A stretch of DNA of 64,000 nt from Streptococcus mitis (GCF_946190275.1 NZ_CAMHZQ010000001.1:231643-295642); one strand, 5' to 3'; positions 39,906 through 49,618 are shown, counted from the first letter of the stretch. Notes: generated from the letters alone by a model not told the origin. Translations and numbers: made by a program.

Positions 39906-40769
39906 ATGCGTTATGATTTCGGAAAAGTCTATAAAGACATACGTGAATCAAAAGGATTGACCCAAGAAGAGGTCTGTGGAAATGTCCTCTCAAGAACCAG
40001 CCTATCAAAGATTGAAAGCGGTAAGGTAACTCCCAAATATGAAAACATGGAATTTCTTCTCCGGCAAATCAATATGAGTTTTGAAGAGTTTGACTACATC
40101 TGCCATCTCTATCAACCGAGCCAACGAACAGAAATCATGCAAACTTATCTCAATATGAGTTCTATCATTGGCAGCAGTAGTCTAGTTGATTTTTTTGAAA
40201 CATGCCAAGACTACCTCAAGACCCACCACGACCTGCCTATAGAAGAAATAAGGGATATGCTGGAAATTGTCATTCATATCCGTCAACATGGTACAGAGCA
40301 ACTGTCAGACCAAGTGAAACAGACTGTCAAAAAACTTTGGGAAAAAATTGAAAAACAAGATACATGGTATGAAAATGATCTAAAAATCCTCAATACCATC
40401 CTTTTCAGCTTTCCCATTGATCACCTCCATCTCATTACTGGAAAAATCCTGCAACGCTTGGAAGTCTATAAAAACTACCAACATTTATATGACTTACGAA
40501 TGGCAATCCTACTCAATCTGTCCACCATTTACTTATACCATCAAGACAAAAACATGTGTCAACAAATCTGCTATACTTTACTAGAGGACGCCAAGAACAA
40601 GAAAAGCTACGATAGGCTTGCTATCTGCTATGTCCGTATCGGGATTTGTAGGGATGATGCTAAATTGATTCAAAAAGGGGTCTCCCTTCTGGAGCTGACC
40701 GAGGAAACTTCTATGCTGTCTCATCTCAAAAAAGAAGTAGAAACCTATTATCAACCGAAGGAAAGATAA
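39906..40769 (+). CDS. Rgg/MutR-family transcription regulator
   Basis: The 287-residue protein has a helix-turn-helix domain (FGKVYKDIRESKGLTQEEVCGNVLSRTSLSKIESGK) and a C-terminal helical repeat domain. Start 39906 follows AAAAGGAG; 11 earlier codons in the frame are probably untranslated. It is divergent from the 37-residue peptide and flanked by two copies of a 111-bp repeat. I infer that it controls the peptide/ABC unit on the other strand. Confidence 0.87.
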   Translation: MRYDFGKVYKDIRESKGLTQEEVCGNVLSRTSLSKIESGKVTPKYENMEFLLRQINMSFEEFDYICHLYQPSQRTEIMQTYLNMSSIIGSSSLVDFFETCQDYLKTHHDLPIEEIRDMLEIVIHIRQHGTEQLSDQVKQTVKKLWEKIEKQDTWYENDLKILNTILFSFPIDHLHLITGKILQRLEVYKNYQHLYDLRMAILLNLSTIYLYHQDKNMCQQICYTLLEDAKNKKSYDRLAICYVRIGICRDDAKLIQKGVSLLELTEETSMLSHLKKEVETYYQPKER

Positions 40770-40802
40770 AAAGGGATTAGAAAAAACTAACTTCTAAATA
40801 AA

Positions 40803-40958
40803 AGATATTTTAAATTGTAGTTCATCACTTAACCTCCTGATTCACGCCTCTGCCTAAAACAGAGGCCTATTTATTTTGAAAATAGTTCCATAACAACTTT
40901 AAATAAGACTGGTAACATTGTATCAAGCTAGAATTCTTTCTTTTCTAGCTACATCATA
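40803..40958 (-). pseudogene. Decayed second copy of the peptide gene region
   Basis: 40803-40913 repeats 39560-39670. After GACTGGT about 80 bases including the start and core of the peptide gene are missing, and the match resumes at 40940-40958 with CTTTTCTAGCTACATCATA, which is 39752-39770 in the first copy. So the duplicated peptide gene has lost its 5' part and cannot make the peptide. The rest of the 370-base gap before 41141 shows nothing more than a terminator. Confidence 0.75.
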
Positions 40959-41117
40959 ATTCTCGAATAAATACAAAGTTAAGGGCACTGAATTTGTCAA
41001 CGCTCGCACAACCCCATTTCACCTATATTATAAATCAACATATATAAACTGTCAAGCAATTTAAGCAATAATCTAAATATTTTTAAAAAGAAGAATTATA
41101 GTTATATTTTTGCGCAT

Positions 41118-41139
41118 AAAAAAGATAGCTTCTGCTATC
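41118..41139 (-). terminator. Terminator of the TPR-type regulator gene
   Basis: GATAGC and GCTATC around TTCT, with TTTTTT following on the minus strand. Confidence 0.88.
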
Positions 41140-41140
41140 C

Positions 41141-42013
41141 TCATACATTCTCTGATTGCTTATCCATCAGATATTGTTCCACCTTGAGTGCCATAACTTC
41201 ATTATTTTCAATTAGATAGAGCACCTTAGCTTTCATATAATAGTCCTTAGCAACAGAGATATCAAGATCCTCTGTTACATTTCCCAACAAACAATATAAA
41301 TCTGCTAGCCTAAAGCTACTATGATACTTGTTACAAAATTCAATCATCTCCAATAATAGCGCTCTGGACTTGTCCATCTCCTCCTGTTTCCAAAGGTGGT
41401 AACAATAATTGTATTTTATTTTGATATACAACTCAATTTGTTCACGCACACTGGTATCGATTTTTGAAAGAGCTACGGAAACCTGTTCATATAGTTGTTC
41501 AAATTTCTCCTTATCCTCATCATAGCCTAAGAAAATCAGCAGGGTATTCAAAATATACAAATAATCCACTTTATCAATACTAATCCTACTGAGGATGTCC
41601 TCTATTTTTGAAATAGCTAGTTTTAATTGATGTTCACATTGATAGGTTAGAATGGCATCTATCCAGTCCAGATAAATCTTTTCATCAAAAGATAAAGAAG
41701 TCTGTTGCTTTCTCTCTCCCTCAAAAGCATATTTCAGAGAGGCATAATCTTGATTTTCCAACAATGTTTCAGACAACCTCTTGAAAGCAAACAAGCCTAG
41801 AAACTCTTTCGAAATTTCTCCTGAAAAGAAATAGTCCATATTTAAGCCCATTTTTTCAGATAATTCATATAACAAATCTGCTCCTGGCATATATTTGCCT
41901 TGTTCCATGCGACTTATCTGAGTTTGTTGGCAAATTCCTTCTGCCAATTCTTTTTGCGACCAACCCAGCTCTTTTCGCTTATTTTTTAATCTTGTTGCTA
42001 ATAATGCATGCAT
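41141..42013 (-). CDS. Helix-turn-helix regulator with TPR-like domain (PlcR/TprA type)
   Basis: The 290-residue protein has a helix-turn-helix (ATRLKNKRKELGWSQKELAEGICQQTQISRMEQGK) and five or more helical TPR-like repeats to the end. This is the RRNPP type that binds short peptides. I use ATG at 42013 because GGTGGA lies six bases before; two GTG codons upstream are within that site. No peptide gene could be found beside it, so it may be an orphan receptor. The upstream region has a 10-bp inverted repeat. Confidence 0.85.
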   Translation of the reverse strand: MHALLATRLKNKRKELGWSQKELAEGICQQTQISRMEQGKYMPGADLLYELSEKMGLNMDYFFSGEISKEFLGLFAFKRLSETLLENQDYASLKYAFEGERKQQTSLSFDEKIYLDWIDAILTYQCEHQLKLAISKIEDILSRISIDKVDYLYILNTLLIFLGYDEDKEKFEQLYEQVSVALSKIDTSVREQIELYIKIKYNYCYHLWKQEEMDKSRALLLEMIEFCNKYHSSFRLADLYCLLGNVTEDLDISVAKDYYMKAKVLYLIENNEVMALKVEQYLMDKQSENV

Positions 42014-42057
42014 GCTATCCACCACTATTTATATTCTATAAAAACATTATACTACTT

Positions 42058-42110
42058 TTTTGAGAAGATTATGTCATATTGTCTACAAAGAGTGAACAGA
42101 CTTCTCAAAA
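42058..42110. promoter_or_regulatory. Inverted repeat upstream of TPR-type regulator
   Basis: TTTTGAGAAG (42058-42067) and CTTCTCAAAA (42101-42110) are perfect 10-bp arms; the left arm adjoins the likely -10 (TATAAT on the minus strand near 42045-42050). Confidence 0.45.
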
Positions 42111-42116
42111 TGTAAG

Positions 42117-42140
42117 AAAAAAGAGCTATTAAAAGCTCTT
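42117..42140 (-). terminator. Terminator of the LysM gene
   Basis: AAGAGCT and AGCTCTT pair around a TTTTAAT-like loop, with TTTTTTC on the minus strand. Confidence 0.88.
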
Positions 42141-42150
42141 CCCCAATTTC

Positions 42151-42771
42151 TTAATACCAGCCATTGTTAAGCCAGAAGTTTTTAGCGGCTGTCCATGAAC
42201 CGTAACGTCCTGCAACATAGGCATCTGCTACACGTTCTTGGTTTTCAGCTGAGTAGTCACCGTTCAAGTATGAATCTGTCAATTGGTAACGTCCGATGTA
42301 ACGTCCGTTTGTAGCTGTGTAGCTACCACCTGATTCTTTTTGAGCGATCCATTCTTTGGCTTCTGCTTCAGATCCGCTGACAGTTGAAGCAACAGTTTCT
42401 TCTGCTACTGTTTCGCTTACTGCTGGAGTTTCTTCCTCTACCTCTGTAGTTTCTGCCACTGTAGCTGAAATAGCTTCATCTTGGGCAGCTGGAGCTTCAT
42501 AAGTCGTTGAAGCTGATGCTACTGGCGCTGCTGGACCGTCGATAACCAACTCTTGACCAACATAAATCATATGGATGTTGTCAATGTGGTTGTTTTCTGC
42601 CAATTTCTCAACTGTTGTGTTGTGAGTTTCAGCGATTTCTGAAAGTGTATCACCTTCTTTAACAGTGTAAGTTGATGATTCTTGAGCAGATACAAATGAT
42701 GGAGCAAATACTGCAAACAAGGCAGCTACTCCTGCAAGAGTTGTTTTAATCTTTTTAGTTGTTGATTTCAT
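42151..42771 (-). CDS. Secreted LysM-domain cell-wall protein
   Basis: The 206-residue protein has a signal peptide cut near VSAQ (residue 29), a LysM domain (YTVKEGDTLSEIAETHNTTVEKLAENNHI, residues 35-79) that binds peptidoglycan, a Pro/Thr/Glu-rich linker to about residue 130, and a C-terminal domain (KEWIAQKESGGSYTATNGRYIGRYQLTDSY) like the transglycosylase-type ends of streptococcal surface antigens. It probably acts in cell-wall turnover. Its equivalent in pneumococcus is a member of the WalRK regulon; here only a half-site TGTAAT is visible upstream. Confidence 0.9.
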   Translation of the reverse strand: MKSTTKKIKTTLAGVAALFAVFAPSFVSAQESSTYTVKEGDTLSEIAETHNTTVEKLAENNHIDNIHMIYVGQELVIDGPAAPVASASTTYEAPAAQDEAISATVAETTEVEEETPAVSETVAEETVASTVSGSEAEAKEWIAQKESGGSYTATNGRYIGRYQLTDSYLNGDYSAENQERVADAYVAGRYGSWTAAKNFWLNNGWY

Positions 42772-43012
42772 ATTTGAAAATTCTCCTTCTTTCTATAGTT
42801 CTATGATACCCTTTAAATATTACCGTTTCTTGACACTTTTATGTAGAAATATTACAAAATTATTTTTTATTTCCCTAAATAATGTGTTTTTTGTCATAAA
42901 AGATACTATTTTTATGCTATTTGAGGTATTAGAAAGGTTTTCATCCACAATTAAAGTCAAGACCTTTATTCTTTGATATAATAGAGATAAGAATTTTTAT
43001 AAGGGGAAACTG

Positions 43013-43684
43013 ATGAAATCACTTCGTTTTCAATCTGTCTTTGATATCATCGGACCAGTTATGATTGGCCCATCTAGTAGTCATACCGCTGGTGCTGTTC
43101 GTATTGGGAAGATTGTCTCTTCCATTTTTGATGATACTCCGACAGAAGTCGAATTCCAACTTTTTAACTCATTTGCCAAGACCTATCGTGGTCACGGGAC
43201 AGACCTAGCCCTTGTTGCAGGTATTTTGGGCATGGATACAGATGATCCTGAAATCCCAAACAGCCTGGAAATTGCCCACAAGCGTGGCATCAAAATTGTC
43301 TGGACCATTCAGAAAGACAGTAATGCTCCTCATCCAAACACCACTAAAATTACCGTTAAAAATGCTCACAAGACCATCAGCGTAACTGGTATTTCTATCG
43401 GTGGAGGAAATATTCAGGTAACCGAACTCAATGGCTTTGCCGTCTCTCTCAATATGAATACACCGACTATCATCATTGTTCATCAAGATATTCCAGGTAT
43501 GATTGCCCTCGTAACAGAGGCCCTTTCCCGCTATGGTATCAATATCGCCCAGATGAATGTTACTCGTGAAAAAGCTGGTGAAAAAGCCATTATGATTATC
43601 GAAGTTGACAGTCGCAACTGTGATGAGGCTATCGAAGAAATTCGAAAAATCCCTCATCTCCACAATGTCAATTTCTTTAAATAG
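43013..43684 (+). CDS. sdaAB: L-serine dehydratase beta subunit
   Basis: The 223-residue protein has the SDH_beta domain with GPVMIGPSSSHTAGAVRIGK and a C-terminal ACT domain (residues 148-220) that senses serine. With SdaAA it converts serine to pyruvate and ammonia using a 4Fe-4S cluster. The start follows AAGGGGAAAC. The alpha subunit gene follows eight bases later. Confidence 0.95.
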   Translation: MKSLRFQSVFDIIGPVMIGPSSSHTAGAVRIGKIVSSIFDDTPTEVEFQLFNSFAKTYRGHGTDLALVAGILGMDTDDPEIPNSLEIAHKRGIKIVWTIQKDSNAPHPNTTKITVKNAHKTISVTGISIGGGNIQVTELNGFAVSLNMNTPTIIIVHQDIPGMIALVTEALSRYGINIAQMNVTREKAGEKAIMIIEVDSRNCDEAIEEIRKIPHLHNVNFFK

Positions 43685-43692
43685 GAGGAAGC

Positions 43693-44565
43693 ATGTTTTA
43701 TTCTATCAAAGAATTGGTCGAGCAAGCAGATCTGGACTTTCAAGGAAATGTCGCAGAACTCATGATTACAACAGAGTTTGAATTGACCGGTCGCGAACGT
43801 GAAGAAGTCTTCCTTCTCATGGAACGCAATCTGGAAGTCATGAAAGCCTCTGTCCAACTTGGCCTCAATGAAAATAAATCTCGTAGTGGCCTGACAGGTG
43901 GAGATGCTGCCAAATTAGACCACTACATCAAAAACGGAAAAACCTTGTCAGATTACACGATACTCTCAGCTGCCCGAAATGCCATCGCAGTCAATGAACA
44001 CAATGCCAAAATGGGCTTGGTCTGTGCCACTCCGACCGCAGGAAGTGCTGGCTGTTTGCCCTCAGTTCTCACTGCTGCTATTGAAAAGTTAGACCTCAGC
44101 CACGAGCAACAGCTGGATTTCCTCTTTGCTGCTGGTGCCTTTGGACTAGTCATCGCAAACAATGCCTCTATCTCAGGTGCTGAGGGTGGCTGTCAGGCCG
44201 AGGTTGGTTCGGCCTCTGCTATGAGCGCTGCCGCCTTGACTCTAGCTGCTGGTGGGACACCTTATCAGGCCAGTCAAGCCATTGCCTTTGTCATTAAAAA
44301 TATGCTGGGCCTCATCTGTGACCCTGTTGCTGGTTTGGTTGAAGTTCCCTGTGTCAAACGCAATGCTATGGGAGCTAGCTTTGCCTTCATCGCAGCAGAT
44401 ATGGCCTTGGCGGGTATCGAATCTAAAATCCCTGTAGATGAAGTTATCGATGCCATGTACCAAGTAGGAGCAAGCATGCCAACTGCCTTCCGTGAAACAG
44501 CTGAAGGTGGTCTCGCTGCCACCCCTACTGGTCGTCGTCTCCAAAAAGAAATTTTCGGAGAATAA
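43693..44565 (+). CDS. sdaAA: L-serine dehydratase alpha subunit
   Basis: The 290-residue catalytic subunit has GLTGGDAAKLDHY, CATPTAGSAGCLPSVL and MLGLICDPVAGLVEVPCVKRNAMG with the cysteines that hold the iron-sulfur cluster. It is coupled with sdaAB and forms an operon with the HAD gene behind it. Confidence 0.95.
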   Translation: MFYSIKELVEQADLDFQGNVAELMITTEFELTGREREEVFLLMERNLEVMKASVQLGLNENKSRSGLTGGDAAKLDHYIKNGKTLSDYTILSAARNAIAVNEHNAKMGLVCATPTAGSAGCLPSVLTAAIEKLDLSHEQQLDFLFAAGAFGLVIANNASISGAEGGCQAEVGSASAMSAAALTLAAGGTPYQASQAIAFVIKNMLGLICDPVAGLVEVPCVKRNAMGASFAFIAADMALAGIESKIPVDEVIDAMYQVGASMPTAFRETAEGGLAATPTGRRLQKEIFGE

Positions 44566-44586
44566 GCTTATCAAATAGGAGAAACT

Positions 44587-45219
44587 ATGACCTCTATCTC
44601 AGCTATCTTTTTCGACCTAGATGGAACCCTCGTTGATAGTTCTATCGGAATTCACAATGCCTTTACCTATACTTTTAAGGAGCTAGGCGTGCCTAGCCCT
44701 GATGCCCAAACGATTCGTGGTTTTATGGGACCGCCTCTCGAAAGTAGTTTTGCGACCTGCCTGCCCAAAGAACAAATATCTGAAGCTGTGCAGATATACC
44801 GTTCTTACTATAAGGAAAAAGGCATCCATGAAGCTCAGCTCTTCCCTCAGATTGTAGAATTGCTTGAGGAATTATCAAGCAATTATCCTCTCTACATCAC
44901 CACTACAAAGAATACACCAACCGCTCAGGATATGACTAAAAATTTGGGAATCCATCATTTCTTTGAGGACATTTATGGTTCTAGCCCTGAAGCTCCCCAT
45001 AAGGCAGATGTCATTCGCCAAGCCTTGCAGACACATCAACTAGCACCGGAACAAGCTATCATCATCGGAGATACCAAGTTTGATATGCTGGGAGCTCAAG
45101 AAACAGGCATTCAGAAATTGGCCGTCACTTGGGGATTTGGAGAGAAGGCAGATCTACTAGACTATCAACCTGATTATATCGCCCACAAACCCTTAGAAGT
45201 TTTGGAGTATTTTCAATAA
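44587..45219 (+). CDS. HAD-family phosphatase (phosphoglycolate-phosphatase-like)
   Basis: The 210-residue protein has the HAD nucleophile motif FFDLDGTLVDS, a helical cap domain, the lysine region and IIIGDTKFDMLGAQE. Length and motifs fit the phosphoglycolate phosphatase/PpaX group, but the substrate is not clear. It follows sdaAA by 21 bases with AGGAGAAAC before its ATG. Confidence 0.9.
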   Translation: MTSISAIFFDLDGTLVDSSIGIHNAFTYTFKELGVPSPDAQTIRGFMGPPLESSFATCLPKEQISEAVQIYRSYYKEKGIHEAQLFPQIVELLEELSSNYPLYITTTKNTPTAQDMTKNLGIHHFFEDIYGSSPEAPHKADVIRQALQTHQLAPEQAIIIGDTKFDMLGAQETGIQKLAVTWGFGEKADLLDYQPDYIAHKPLEVLEYFQ

Positions 45220-45275
45220 CATAGACTGGGCGACAACCCCATTTCAGAAGAAAATGAAGTAAATCTATACATAAC

Positions 45276-45323
45276 AAAACGCATATTACCAAGGTTTTCA
45301 AGTCCTGATAATATGCGTTTTTC
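45276..45323. terminator. Bidirectional terminator hairpin, third member of the recurring family
   Basis: AAAACGCATATTA (45276-45288) pairs with TAATATGCGTTTT (45309-45321); loop CCAAGGTTTTCAAGTCCTGA resembles those at 2713 and 7393. It separates the convergent HAD and capD-like genes. Confidence 0.85.
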
Positions 45324-45327
45324 TTTT

Positions 45328-47178
45328 TTATTCAACGTGGGTAGTTTGATTAGCAAAGGCGATAATAGCTTGCTTCAACTCATCTCCGCTGAGAGTGCGG
45401 AACTCTTCAATCTTTTGGTCGATAGCTTCTAGAGGCATGACATTAACCTTACCAACGAAAATCTTATCCATAACTTGGTTATCAACCAGTTCGGTGGATA
45501 CCAAGAGTTCTTCGTAAAGTTTTTCACCTGGGCGGATTCCAACTTCAACGATTGGAATTTCACTTTCGGTGTGTCCACTTAGAAGTACCATTTTCTTGGC
45601 CAAGTCATAAATCTTGACTGGTTTGCCCATATCAAGGATAAAGACTTCTCCATCCTTGGCATAAGCACCAGCATGGATAACCAGACGGCTAGCCTCTGGA
45701 ATGGTCATGAAGTAACGGGTCATGCGGAAATCTGTCACCGTTACAGGACCACCTTCAGCAATCTGACGTTCAAAGACTGGAATCACACTACCTCGGCTAC
45801 CAAGAACATTCCCAAAACGAACTGCACAGTAGGTCGATTGGCTACGTTGGTTAAAGCCAGTGACAATCAACTCCGCCACGCGCTTGGTTGCTCCCATAAC
45901 ATTTGGTGGATTAACCGCCTTATCTGTCGAAATCATAACCATCTTAGGTACTTTAGCTTCATCAACAGCCTTAGCAACATTGTAGGTTCCACGGATATTG
46001 TTTTTAAATGCTTCTTTTGGATTGCGCTCCATCATAGGAACGTGCTTGTGGGCAGCCGCATGATAAACAATAGCTGGCTTGTACTGCTCAAAGACTTGCA
46101 AGAGACGGTCATAGTCTTGAATATCCGCAATCACAGGTACATAATCAATTCCTTGGAACTTACGAATCAATTCATGATAAACAAGGTAGATTGAGTTTTC
46201 CCCATGACCGAGCAAGACGATGCGTTCAGGATTGAAGCGGCTAACTTGGCGACAGATCTCAGAACCGATTGAACCACCAGCACCTGTAACCAAGATTGTT
46301 TTTCCAGTAAGTTCTGCGCCCAGACGCGATTCGTCAAGACGAATTTCCTGACGGCCCAAAAGGTCCGTAATATCAATTTTTTGGAAGCCAGTAGCTGCTT
46401 GGTGAAGGCCTTGAACAACAGTTTCAACTTTAGGCATCTTGTAACATTTGACACCCAGCTTATTACACATCTGCAAGATACGCTCATATTCTGACGGATC
46501 CAGCGACGGAATCGCAACGATAACACGCTCGATTTGATGGCGTTTAGCTAATTCAGGCAATTCATCATATGAACCCAAAACAGGAATCCCACCAAGTTTT
46601 TGGCCCTTTTTCTTAGCGTCCTTATCCAAAATACCGACCAGTTCCAAATCACTGGTTGGATGTTGGTAACTATCCATAAAGAGGGCTCCGCCATCACCAG
46701 CACCAATCAAGAAGGTTCGACGGTGTTCTCCATCGCCACTTCCTTTTTTGCGTCTAGAGTAGATTAACTGCCAAGTAATCCGTGGCAATAAAATCAAGAA
46801 GGTACTCAACAAGATAAAGAGAATGATGAAACGGATTGAAAAAAGTGGCAAGAAGGCATAGCAGATTCCATAAGACAAAACACTGCTAGCAGTCACACCA
46901 AAAAAGATTTTCATAAAGTCCGTAATCTTGCTGTAACGACTAATACTAGCATTCAACCCCCAAAATGCAATCATCAATTGATAGAACAGGAAGGCCAAAC
47001 TCGTATAGATAATGTAGTCAACAGGTGCTGGATTAATCAAGCCGTAGAATAAGATATAAGATACAATGATGGAAACCACCATACTCAAAATATCAAATAT
47101 TCCCCAGAAAACCTGTTTTTGTTGTTTATTTAAAATTTCCACCAGATCAATCACATAATCTGTTAGTTTTTTATTCAT
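45328..47178 (-). CDS. CapD-like membrane nucleotide-sugar 4,6-dehydratase
   Basis: The 616-residue protein has four N-terminal membrane helices, a CoA-binding-like domain (residues 145-260) and a C-terminal Rossmann dehydratase with ILVTGAGGSIGSEICRQ, STDKAVNPPNVMGATKR (Met in place of the usual Tyr, as in inverting dehydratases) and MTRYFMTIPEA. Such enzymes make UDP-4-keto-6-deoxy sugars for capsule, wall polymer or glycoprotein. It is 85 bases after the glycosyltransferase gene in the same direction. Confidence 0.93.
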   Translation of the reverse strand: MNKKLTDYVIDLVEILNKQQKQVFWGIFDILSMVVSIIVSYILFYGLINPAPVDYIIYTSLAFLFYQLMIAFWGLNASISRYSKITDFMKIFFGVTASSVLSYGICYAFLPLFSIRFIILFILLSTFLILLPRITWQLIYSRRKKGSGDGEHRRTFLIGAGDGGALFMDSYQHPTSDLELVGILDKDAKKKGQKLGGIPVLGSYDELPELAKRHQIERVIVAIPSLDPSEYERILQMCNKLGVKCYKMPKVETVVQGLHQAATGFQKIDITDLLGRQEIRLDESRLGAELTGKTILVTGAGGSIGSEICRQVSRFNPERIVLLGHGENSIYLVYHELIRKFQGIDYVPVIADIQDYDRLLQVFEQYKPAIVYHAAAHKHVPMMERNPKEAFKNNIRGTYNVAKAVDEAKVPKMVMISTDKAVNPPNVMGATKRVAELIVTGFNQRSQSTYCAVRFGNVLGSRGSVIPVFERQIAEGGPVTVTDFRMTRYFMTIPEASRLVIHAGAYAKDGEVFILDMGKPVKIYDLAKKMVLLSGHTESEIPIVEVGIRPGEKLYEELLVSTELVDNQVMDKIFVGKVNVMPLEAIDQKIEEFRTLSGDELKQAIIAFANQTTHVE

Positions 47179-47263
47179 GTCAATCTACTCCTCCTTAAAA
47201 GAGCTGGATATTTATATTGTTATTATAACACTTTTTATCCAGTTTACGATTTACTACAATCTT

Positions 47264-48094
47264 TTAATTGCTTTTTCGTAACAGTTTCATAAAAATAAAC
47301 TGTCTGACAAATCCTGGACAAAGAGCAACAACCATCTGAATGGCAACACTCTTGGCATACTCCATGTAAGAAATTTGCCCTCTCTTCAGCATGCGCTGAC
47401 GAGCTTGACGATAGAGTTTGAGGTAACGCAGTCCCCCACGACGCTCAAACATCCCTGCTCCGACACGAACCTGACACAAGATTTGATCCAGATTTCCAGT
47501 CTTGGCTCCTGCAGCAATCATATTGAGCCAGAGGAGGTCATCTTCCATATAAAGTCCATCCTCATAGTTGCCTGCCTTGAGAACCATGTCCTTCTTGAAC
47601 ATGACAGTCATGTGGTTAAAGGCACTTCTCATCCTTTGATAAGCCACAATATCTGCATGTTGAGTCGGAACACGACGGTAAGAAACAATCTCATCAGGAT
47701 TATCAATAAACTCTGCAATATGTCCACCTAATAGGTCGAGCTTGTCCTTCTCCATTAGCTGAACCTGTTTTTCAAAACGATCTGGAACAGCTATATCATC
47801 TGTATCCATACGAGCGATGATATCATACTGACACTGCAAAACACCCTGTCGAAGAGCCAGACCCAAACCTTGATTCTGCTCAAGAGGATAGCGTTTCACT
47901 GGAATATCAGACTCAGCTTCAAGCTGGTCTAATACCTGATAGAGCTCAGGTGTCAAAGGCCCATCCTCAACCAGAACCAATTCGCTCGGTTTCAGGGTCT
48001 GATTTTGAACACTCTCAATAGCATCCTTTAAAAATGTCGGATTTTCCTTGATATAGACCGACATCAATACGCTGATTTTTTGCTTTTCAGACAC
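47264..48094 (-). CDS. Family 2 glycosyltransferase
   Basis: The 276-residue protein has a GT-A fold with ISVLMSVYIKENPTFLKDAIESV, VLVEDGPLT, IIARMDTDDIAVPDRF (DxD motif) and EDDLLWLNM. It transfers a sugar from a nucleotide sugar, probably in surface polysaccharide synthesis together with the CapD-like enzyme, from their adjacency. Acceptor and sugar are unknown. Confidence 0.92.
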   Translation of the reverse strand: MSEKQKISVLMSVYIKENPTFLKDAIESVQNQTLKPSELVLVEDGPLTPELYQVLDQLEAESDIPVKRYPLEQNQGLGLALRQGVLQCQYDIIARMDTDDIAVPDRFEKQVQLMEKDKLDLLGGHIAEFIDNPDEIVSYRRVPTQHADIVAYQRMRSAFNHMTVMFKKDMVLKAGNYEDGLYMEDDLLWLNMIAAGAKTGNLDQILCQVRVGAGMFERRGGLRYLKLYRQARQRMLKRGQISYMEYAKSVAIQMVVALCPGFVRQFIFMKLLRKSN

Positions 48095-48248
48095 AGTTTT
48101 TCTCCAATGTATAGATTTCCTTCCACTATTTTATCATAATTTTCAAGACTTTCCCATTTTTATCTTGAAAGCCAGAAACCTTACTTGACATTATAGTGAA
48201 AAAGCCTTAAAATAAGCTGTTATTAAAATCAGCTAGAAGAGGTATTAT

Positions 48249-49415
48249 ATGAAAAAGCAATCACTCTTTTTTGTTCCAGGTATTATCCTGATTGGTGTTT
48301 CCTTGCGGACTCCTTTTACTGTTTTACCCATTATTTTGGGAGATATTTCGCAAGGGTTGGGAGTAGAAGTTAGTTCGCTTGGTGTCTTGACCAGCCTTCC
48401 TCTCCTCATGTTTACCCTCTTCTCGCTCTTTTCTACCCGACTGGCTCAAAAAATCGGCTTGGAGCATCTCTTCACTTACAGCCTTTTCTTCTTGACCATC
48501 GGTTCTCTCATTCGACTAATCAATCTGCCCCTGCTCTATCTAGGAACCTTGATGGTTGGGGCAAGTATCGCAGTCATCAATGTTCTGCTTCCTAGTCTCA
48601 TCCAAGCCAATCAACCAAAGAAGATTGGATTTCTGACAACCTTATATGTAACTTCTATGGGGATTGCAACGGCTCTGGCTTCCTATCTAGCCGTGCCTAT
48701 TACACAAGCCAGTTCTTGGAAAGGACTTATCATCCTCCTCACCCTACTCTGTCTAGCAACTTTTTTGGTCTGGCTGCCTAATCACCGCTATAATCACAGA
48801 CTGGCTCCACAAACCAAACAAAAAAGCAAAGCAAAGGTCATGCATAATAAACAGGTCTGGGCAGTGATTGTCTTTGCAGGTTTTCAATCCTTGCTCTTTT
48901 ACACCGCTATGACCTGGCTACCTACCATGGCCATCCATGCAGGCCTATCCAGTCACGAAGCTGGATTGCTGACTTCTATCTTCTCTCTGATTAGCATTCC
49001 TTTTTCAATGACCATCCCAAGCCTGACAACCAGCTTATCTACTCGCAACCGTCAGCTCATGCTTACTCTGGTCTCACTGGCTGGTGTTGTCGGCATTTCC
49101 ATGCTCTTTTTCCCAGTCGGTAATTTCTTTTACTGGCTTACCATCCATCTCCTCATCGGAACCGCAACCAGCGCCCTCTTCCCCTATCTCATGGTCAACT
49201 TTTCACTCAAGACAAGCGCCCCTGAAAAGACAGCCCAATTGTCCGGTCTATCTCAAACAGGAGGCTATATCCTGGCAGCCTTTGGACCGACTCTCTTTGG
49301 TTACAGTTTTGACCTGTTCCATTCTTGGGTGCCAGCTGTAGCTGCCCTCTTGCTCGTCGATATCCTGATGACTGTGGCCCTCTTTACAGTGGACAGAGCC
49401 GATAAAATCCTTTAA
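48249..49415 (+). CDS. MFS transporter, CynX/NimT type
   Basis: The 388-residue protein has twelve membrane helices and the start IILIGVSLRTPFTVLPIILGDI typical of the cyanate/2-nitroimidazole transporter group (R in SLRTPF). The substrate is not known. It is divergent from the glycosyltransferase gene and ends in a terminator. Confidence 0.88.
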   Translation: MKKQSLFFVPGIILIGVSLRTPFTVLPIILGDISQGLGVEVSSLGVLTSLPLLMFTLFSLFSTRLAQKIGLEHLFTYSLFFLTIGSLIRLINLPLLYLGTLMVGASIAVINVLLPSLIQANQPKKIGFLTTLYVTSMGIATALASYLAVPITQASSWKGLIILLTLLCLATFLVWLPNHRYNHRLAPQTKQKSKAKVMHNKQVWAVIVFAGFQSLLFYTAMTWLPTMAIHAGLSSHEAGLLTSIFSLISIPFSMTIPSLTTSLSTRNRQLMLTLVSLAGVVGISMLFFPVGNFFYWLTIHLLIGTATSALFPYLMVNFSLKTSAPEKTAQLSGLSQTGGYILAAFGPTLFGYSFDLFHSWVPAVAALLLVDILMTVALFTVDRADKIL

Positions 49416-49450
49416 TTTTTCTAAAATCCATCACAGCTATAAATAATGCA

Positions 49451-49476
49451 AAGCTAGACAAAGTCTAGCTTTTTTG
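49451..49476 (+). terminator. Terminator of the MFS gene
   Basis: AAGCTAGA and TCTAGCTT pair around CAAAG, followed by TTTTT. Confidence 0.9.
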
Positions 49477-49618
49477 GTGCTTACACTAACAAAAAGTACT
49501 ATCCATCTGTTAGTAGAAAGATGACATTTTTGATATAATAAAATGTATAGACACTAATTGTCATACGAAAAATACATTAGTTTATAAGATGACTACTATT
49601 TTAAACGAGGTACACAGA

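Noticed and set aside
42771..43012. A full WalR box in front of the LysM gene
   Set aside because: Only one half-site TGTAAT is clear; the second half at the required distance does not fit.
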